Program-made: the position numbers and the translations under genes
NCBI RefSeq assembly: GCF_000152805.1
Contig: NZ_CH902578.1
Location: 3,109,029-3,173,028, forward strand
DNA from: Maritimibacter alkaliphilus HTCC2654
GTDB lineage: Bacteria > Pseudomonadota > Alphaproteobacteria > Rhodobacterales > Rhodobacteraceae
Direction: 5' to 3'
Length of the DNA: 64,000 nt
Notes under the pieces: generated by a model
The model's input: the letters and a program-made list of their open reading frames with translations, nothing else
What the model was told of the DNA's origin: nothing
Database searches by the model: none
Part shown: positions 60,612-64,000 of the stretch, in pieces
How positions within the stretch are numbered: position 1 is the first letter of the stretch
Layout: the number at the start of each line of letters is the position of its first letter

Positions 60612-63600
60612 CTTCGGCCTGACGATCAGGGCCGTTACATAGGCCCCGACCGCGACCAGCGCGGCCCCCAGAACGAACAGACCCGTCGCCGCGCCGATCG
60701 TCCCGGTCCCGCCGGGCATCGTTCCGGTGACCAGCACCCATCCCATCGTCGCCACGAACAGCGCGGCGATAAGACTGGCCGACACCGCCATGATCCGCAT
60801 GACCCAAGGCGCACGGTGCCCGATGGCAAGGCCGTGGCGCAGCGCGTTCATCTGCCGCCGGACGTCTTCTTGCATGGCGAGGATCGCGGGCACGACGAGC
60901 AGGACGAGGAAGAAGCCGAAGCCCAGCCCATAGACGAGCGTGACGACCGTGGGTTTCAGGAACTGCGCCTGTTGCGAGCTTTCGAACAAGAGCGGCAGCA
61001 GGCCCAGCACCGTGGTCGCGGTCGTCAGGAACACCGGGCGCAGACGGTCCGCCACCGCATCGACGATAGCCGGGCGGATGCCGCGTTCGGCGGCGTATTC
61101 ATCCACGGTCGACACCAACACGATGGAATCGTTGATGATGATCCCGACCATGCCGATCAGACCCACGACCGAGAACATCGACAGCGGAATGTTCCAGGCA
61201 TGGTGGCCATAGATCGCGCCGATCAGGCCGAAGGGGATGATCGCCATGACGACGAGCGGACGGGTCCAGCTTGAAAAGATCCACGCCAGAACGATGTAGA
61301 TGCCGACAAGGCACAGGACGAGGCCGACCATGGCGTCGGACAGGAATTGATCCTCTTGCTCGCTCAGGCCCGACAGGCGGTATTCGACGCCGTAGTCCTC
61401 GGCGATGGTGGGCAGGATGGTCTGCTCCATCGCAAGCTGGATTTCGGCGGCCCGGTCGGCGTCGCCCTCGTCCATGTCCCCCGTCACCTCGACCACGCGC
61501 AGGCCGTTCTCGCGGTTGACGCTGGCGAACCCGGTGCGGGAGGTGACGCGCACGATGTCCGAGAGGTTCACGTAGTTCCCCGCATCGGTGCGAAGCTGCG
61601 ACTTTTCGAGGAAGGCGAGGGAAAGCTCTTCCTCCGGCAGTTCGACCCGGATCGCGGCGGAGCGCATACCGTCGGGATAGGTCGCGGCCTCGATCCCCGA
61701 CAGGCGATTGCGCAGCACTTGCCCGACATCGTCGATGGCGAAGCCCAGCGCCTGCCCCTGCGGGGTCAGTTCCAGAACCAGTTCTTCCTTGTCGTAGGCG
61801 AGGCTGTCTTCCAGTGCCGATATTTCCGGGAAATCGCCAAGCGCGGTCTTGAGTGCTTCGGCAGCGGCTTTCAGAAGCTCGTTGTCGGCCCCCATGAGCT
61901 GAATATCGATGGCATCCCCGCCCGGCCCGAACCGGCCGCCGCGGAACGAGAATTCTTCGAGCAGCGGGTGCTGCGGCACCGCGTCCTGCACGATCGAGAC
62001 GAATTCGAACGAGGAATAGGGGCGAAGATCGGCGTCGATCAGTTCGATGGTGATCGCGCCCAGAAGGTCTTCGTCCTTGTCCTCGGCGCTGGCAAGGCCA
62101 CGGCCCGACGAGCCGCCGATTTCTGCGAGGACATAGGTGATCGGATTGCGCCCGTGTTCCTCTTCAAGCCGTTTTCCGGTCGCGTCCACCGAGGCCTGAA
62201 GCTGGCGCAGGAACCTGAGCGTATCCTCGCGCGATGCGCCGTTCACCATCGCGAAGCTGCCGGTCACGGTGCCCTGCTCAGGCGCATTGAAAAAGCGGAA
62301 CGGCACGTCGCCCCGGATGAACAGCCCGGCCTGCGTGGCCAGCAGCAGAACGCCCCCCGCAAAGACCGCGTATCGCGCGGTTACGACCCAGGTCATGAGC
62401 GGACGGAACAGCGTCTCGCGGAACCAGCGGAACCCCTTGTTCACCTGACGGGACGGCCAGTCGTACCAGTGTTCCTTCGCCGCATGGGCGAGTGCGTGCG
62501 ACATATGGTTGGGCAGGATCAGGAAGCATTCGACGAGCGAGGCGGTGAGGACCGCGATCACGGTAAAGGGCACGTCCGCAATGAATTCGCCGAACCGGCC
62601 CTCGATCATGGTCAGCCCGAAAAAGGCGATGATCGTCGTCAGGGTCGAGGAAAACACGGGCGAGAACATGCGCCGCGCCGCGTTCTCGGCGGCTTCGACC
62701 GGGGCCTCGCCCCGCCGTCGCGCCCGGAAATCGGCGTGTTCGCCCACGACGATGGCGTCGTCCACGACGATCCCCAGCGTGATGATGAGCGCGAAGAGCG
62801 AGATCATGTTGATGGTCAGCCCGAACATATACATGATCGCGACCGCAGCCAGCATGGACACCGGAATACCCGCTGCGACCCAAAGCGCCGTGCGCGCGTT
62901 CAGGAACAGAAACAGCGTGATGAGAACGAGGACGAGGCCCATCGCCCCGTTTTCCATAAGGATGTTGAGGCGTCCGGTGATAAGCTCGGCCCGTGTGCGC
63001 ACAAGGTCGATGGACACGCCCTGCGGCAGCGTCGTCATCATCCGTTCGGCGACCTGTTCGACCGTGCGCTGGATGCCGATGGCGTCGCCCGCCGCGTTGC
63101 GGTCGACCCGCACGGTCACGGCGGGGTTGTCGCCCACGAAAAAGGTGCGGGCGCGGTCCACGCCCTCCACCCGAACCGCGGCCACGTCGCCGACGGTCAG
63201 CGTCGCGCCGTCCATTTCCGAGCGCAGCACGATGGCCTCGATCTCGTCCGCCGAACGCTTTTCGACGCCTGCCCGGATGCGGGCCGCGCCCGACGCCACG
63301 TTGCCCGCCGGGCTCGCCTCGGCCTCGCCCGCGATGGCCTGAGCGATCTGCGCCATGGTCACGTCGTAGCGGACAAGATCGGCGGTCTTGACCTCGACCA
63401 CCGTCTGCGGGGCGACGACGCCCTGAATGGTGGTGCGCGTCACACCCTCTTGAAACAACCGTGCGACCATTTCGTCCGAGAACCGGGCAAGCTGGTCGAT
63501 GCCCACCGGCCCGGTGATGACCACATCCGTCACCCGGTCGCGCCAGCCGCCGCCCGAGACGTTCGGGTCTTCGGCGGCGTCGGGCAGGTTCGAGACGCTG

Positions 63601-63959
63601 TCGACGGCGGCCTGAACGTCGTCCAGTGCCTGCGCCATGTTCCAGCCGGGTTCGAACTCCAGCCGAATATAGGCGGACCCTTCGCGGGCGCGTGACGAGC
63701 TTTCGTCCACGCCGTCGATGGCCAGAAGCGTGGGTTCGAGCACCTGAATGATGCCCGCGTCCACGTCTTCGGCGCCGGCACCGCTCCACGTCACCGTAAC
63801 GCGGATGTCGTCGACGACGACGTCGGGAAAGAACTGCGCGCGCATGTTGGGCATCGCGGCAAGGCCCGCCACCATGAGCAGCACGAAGAGCAGGTTCGCC
63901 ACCGTGGCGTGGCGGGTGAAGTAGGACAGGATGCCCCCGGCGTTGACGCGACCCGCCAT
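60603..63959 (-). CDS. RND efflux transporter permease subunit
   Basis: The 1118-residue protein is an AcrB/MdtB-like RND pump with twelve helices. The first begins at residue 15 (FTRHATVANLLFVLLMVAGL), followed by a porter domain. In the helix-4 region, ITLGIVVDDAIVVGEHADF carries the proton-relay aspartates. A second porter domain follows, and then the second-half signature FSVVGLIGMVGIIINDSIVL. It is slightly longer than typical HAE1 pumps because of C-terminal helices. It starts 3 nt after the stop of an upstream gene, which should be the membrane-fusion adaptor. Substrate is unknown. It overlaps the convergent DsbD-N-like gene by 9 bp. Confidence 0.93.
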   Translation of the reverse strand: MAGRVNAGGILSYFTRHATVANLLFVLLMVAGLAAMPNMRAQFFPDVVVDDIRVTVTWSGAGAEDVDAGIIQVLEPTLLAIDGVDESSSRAREGSAYIRLEFEPGWNMAQALDDVQAAVDSVSNLPDAAEDPNVSGGGWRDRVTDVVITGPVGIDQLARFSDEMVARLFQEGVTRTTIQGVVAPQTVVEVKTADLVRYDVTMAQIAQAIAGEAEASPAGNVASGAARIRAGVEKRSADEIEAIVLRSEMDGATLTVGDVAAVRVEGVDRARTFFVGDNPAVTVRVDRNAAGDAIGIQRTVEQVAERMMTTLPQGVSIDLVRTRAELITGRLNILMENGAMGLVLVLITLFLFLNARTALWVAAGIPVSMLAAVAIMYMFGLTINMISLFALIITLGIVVDDAIVVGEHADFRARRRGEAPVEAAENAARRMFSPVFSSTLTTIIAFFGLTMIEGRFGEFIADVPFTVIAVLTASLVECFLILPNHMSHALAHAAKEHWYDWPSRQVNKGFRWFRETLFRPLMTWVVTARYAVFAGGVLLLATQAGLFIRGDVPFRFFNAPEQGTVTGSFAMVNGASREDTLRFLRQLQASVDATGKRLEEEHGRNPITYVLAEIGGSSGRGLASAEDKDEDLLGAITIELIDADLRPYSSFEFVSIVQDAVPQHPLLEEFSFRGGRFGPGGDAIDIQLMGADNELLKAAAEALKTALGDFPEISALEDSLAYDKEELVLELTPQGQALGFAIDDVGQVLRNRLSGIEAATYPDGMRSAAIRVELPEEELSLAFLEKSQLRTDAGNYVNLSDIVRVTSRTGFASVNRENGLRVVEVTGDMDEGDADRAAEIQLAMEQTILPTIAEDYGVEYRLSGLSEQEDQFLSDAMVGLVLCLVGIYIVLAWIFSSWTRPLVVMAIIPFGLIGAIYGHHAWNIPLSMFSVVGLIGMVGIIINDSIVLVSTVDEYAAERGIRPAIVDAVADRLRPVFLTTATTVLGLLPLLFESSQQAQFLKPTVVTLVYGLGFGFFLVLLVVPAILAMQEDVRRQMNALRHGLAIGHRAPWVMRIMAVSASLIAALFVATMGWVLVTGTMPGGTGTIGAATGLFVLGAALVAVGAYVTALIVRPKSL

Positions 63960-63962
63960 GGA

Positions 63963-64000
63963 TCAGCCCCCCATCCGGCTTTCGATGCGCTCGATCATGT
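63963..64000 (-). CDS. 3' end of the upstream gene, probably the RND adaptor (partial)
   Basis: On the minus strand the last codons read MIERIESRMGG followed by TGA at 63963-63965, 3 nt before the RND permease ATG. RND permeases normally follow the HlyD/AcrA-type periplasmic adaptor gene, so this is inferred to be its C-terminus. The body of the gene lies beyond the window. Confidence 0.5.
   Translation of the reverse strand, partial: MIERIESRMGG

Overview
The window is a GC-rich stretch of an alphaproteobacterial chromosome, most likely from the Rhodobacteraceae/Roseobacter group. The central block runs sdhBADC, mch, mcl2, mdh, sucC, sucD, sucA, sucB, lpd. As I recall it, this closely matches the TCA and ethylmalonyl-CoA gene neighbourhood of Rhodobacter sphaeroides. 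The left edge carries asnC-ssd-atf, the tail of the ectoine-degradation cluster known from Ruegeria pomeroyi. No tRNA, rRNA, CRISPR array, phage or insertion sequence was seen.

Layout. 0.1-3.6 kb: AsnC-type regulator, semialdehyde dehydrogenase and class III aminotransferase (ectoine catabolism). 3.7-7.2 kb: nadABC (de novo NAD synthesis) behind a perfect 23-bp palindrome. 7.4-13.4 kb: tamA-tamB (outer-membrane assembly). 13.6-19.4 kb: three tandem paralogous lipoproteins, a divergent sensor kinase/response regulator pair, and an orphan LuxR-type regulator whose receiver lacks the phosphoacceptor Asp. 19.7-27.1 kb: a divergent HupE/UreJ-like and DUF4198 pair, a GDSL esterase diverging from ybbA-ybbP, and creD. 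27.2-38.1 kb: the sdh operon, two DUF4344 zinc-peptidase-like genes (one frameshifted), mch, DUF1737, nnrU-like, mcl2, a TauE/SafE permease and mdh. 38.2-52.5 kb: two tandem glycosyltransferases, a TetR regulator, then sucC, sucD, sucA, sucB and lpd. Sulfotransferase genes sit between sucC and sucD and between sucD and sucA; two MAPEG genes and a lipoprotein sit between sucB and lpd. 52.5-64 kb: aromatic/aspartate aminotransferase, sulfurtransferase, TetR/VOC pair, arsR-permease, UPF0178, S-formylglutathione hydrolase, YqgE, a DsbD-N-like secreted protein, an RND efflux pump and the very end of its adaptor.

How the parts fit together. The core is central carbon oxidation: succinate dehydrogenase, malate dehydrogenase, succinyl-CoA synthetase and the 2-oxoglutarate dehydrogenase complex with its E3. 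The two specific ethylmalonyl-CoA enzymes (mesaconyl-CoA hydratase and malyl-CoA thioesterase) feed acetate carbon into it. The sdh and suc operons carry the same operator, TTGTGATCAC-N13-GTGATCACAA, so one unidentified regulator probably co-controls them. Cell-surface glycan-modifying genes (two glycosyltransferases, two sulfotransferases) are interspersed in this otherwise conserved cluster.

Most notable non-genic signals: the shared TCA operator (30776-30812 and 41054-41086); an identical CTAG-rich 33-mer in opposite orientations at 38201-38233 and 57673-57705; three copies of a GC-rich intergenic repeat; and paired direct repeats upstream of lpd.
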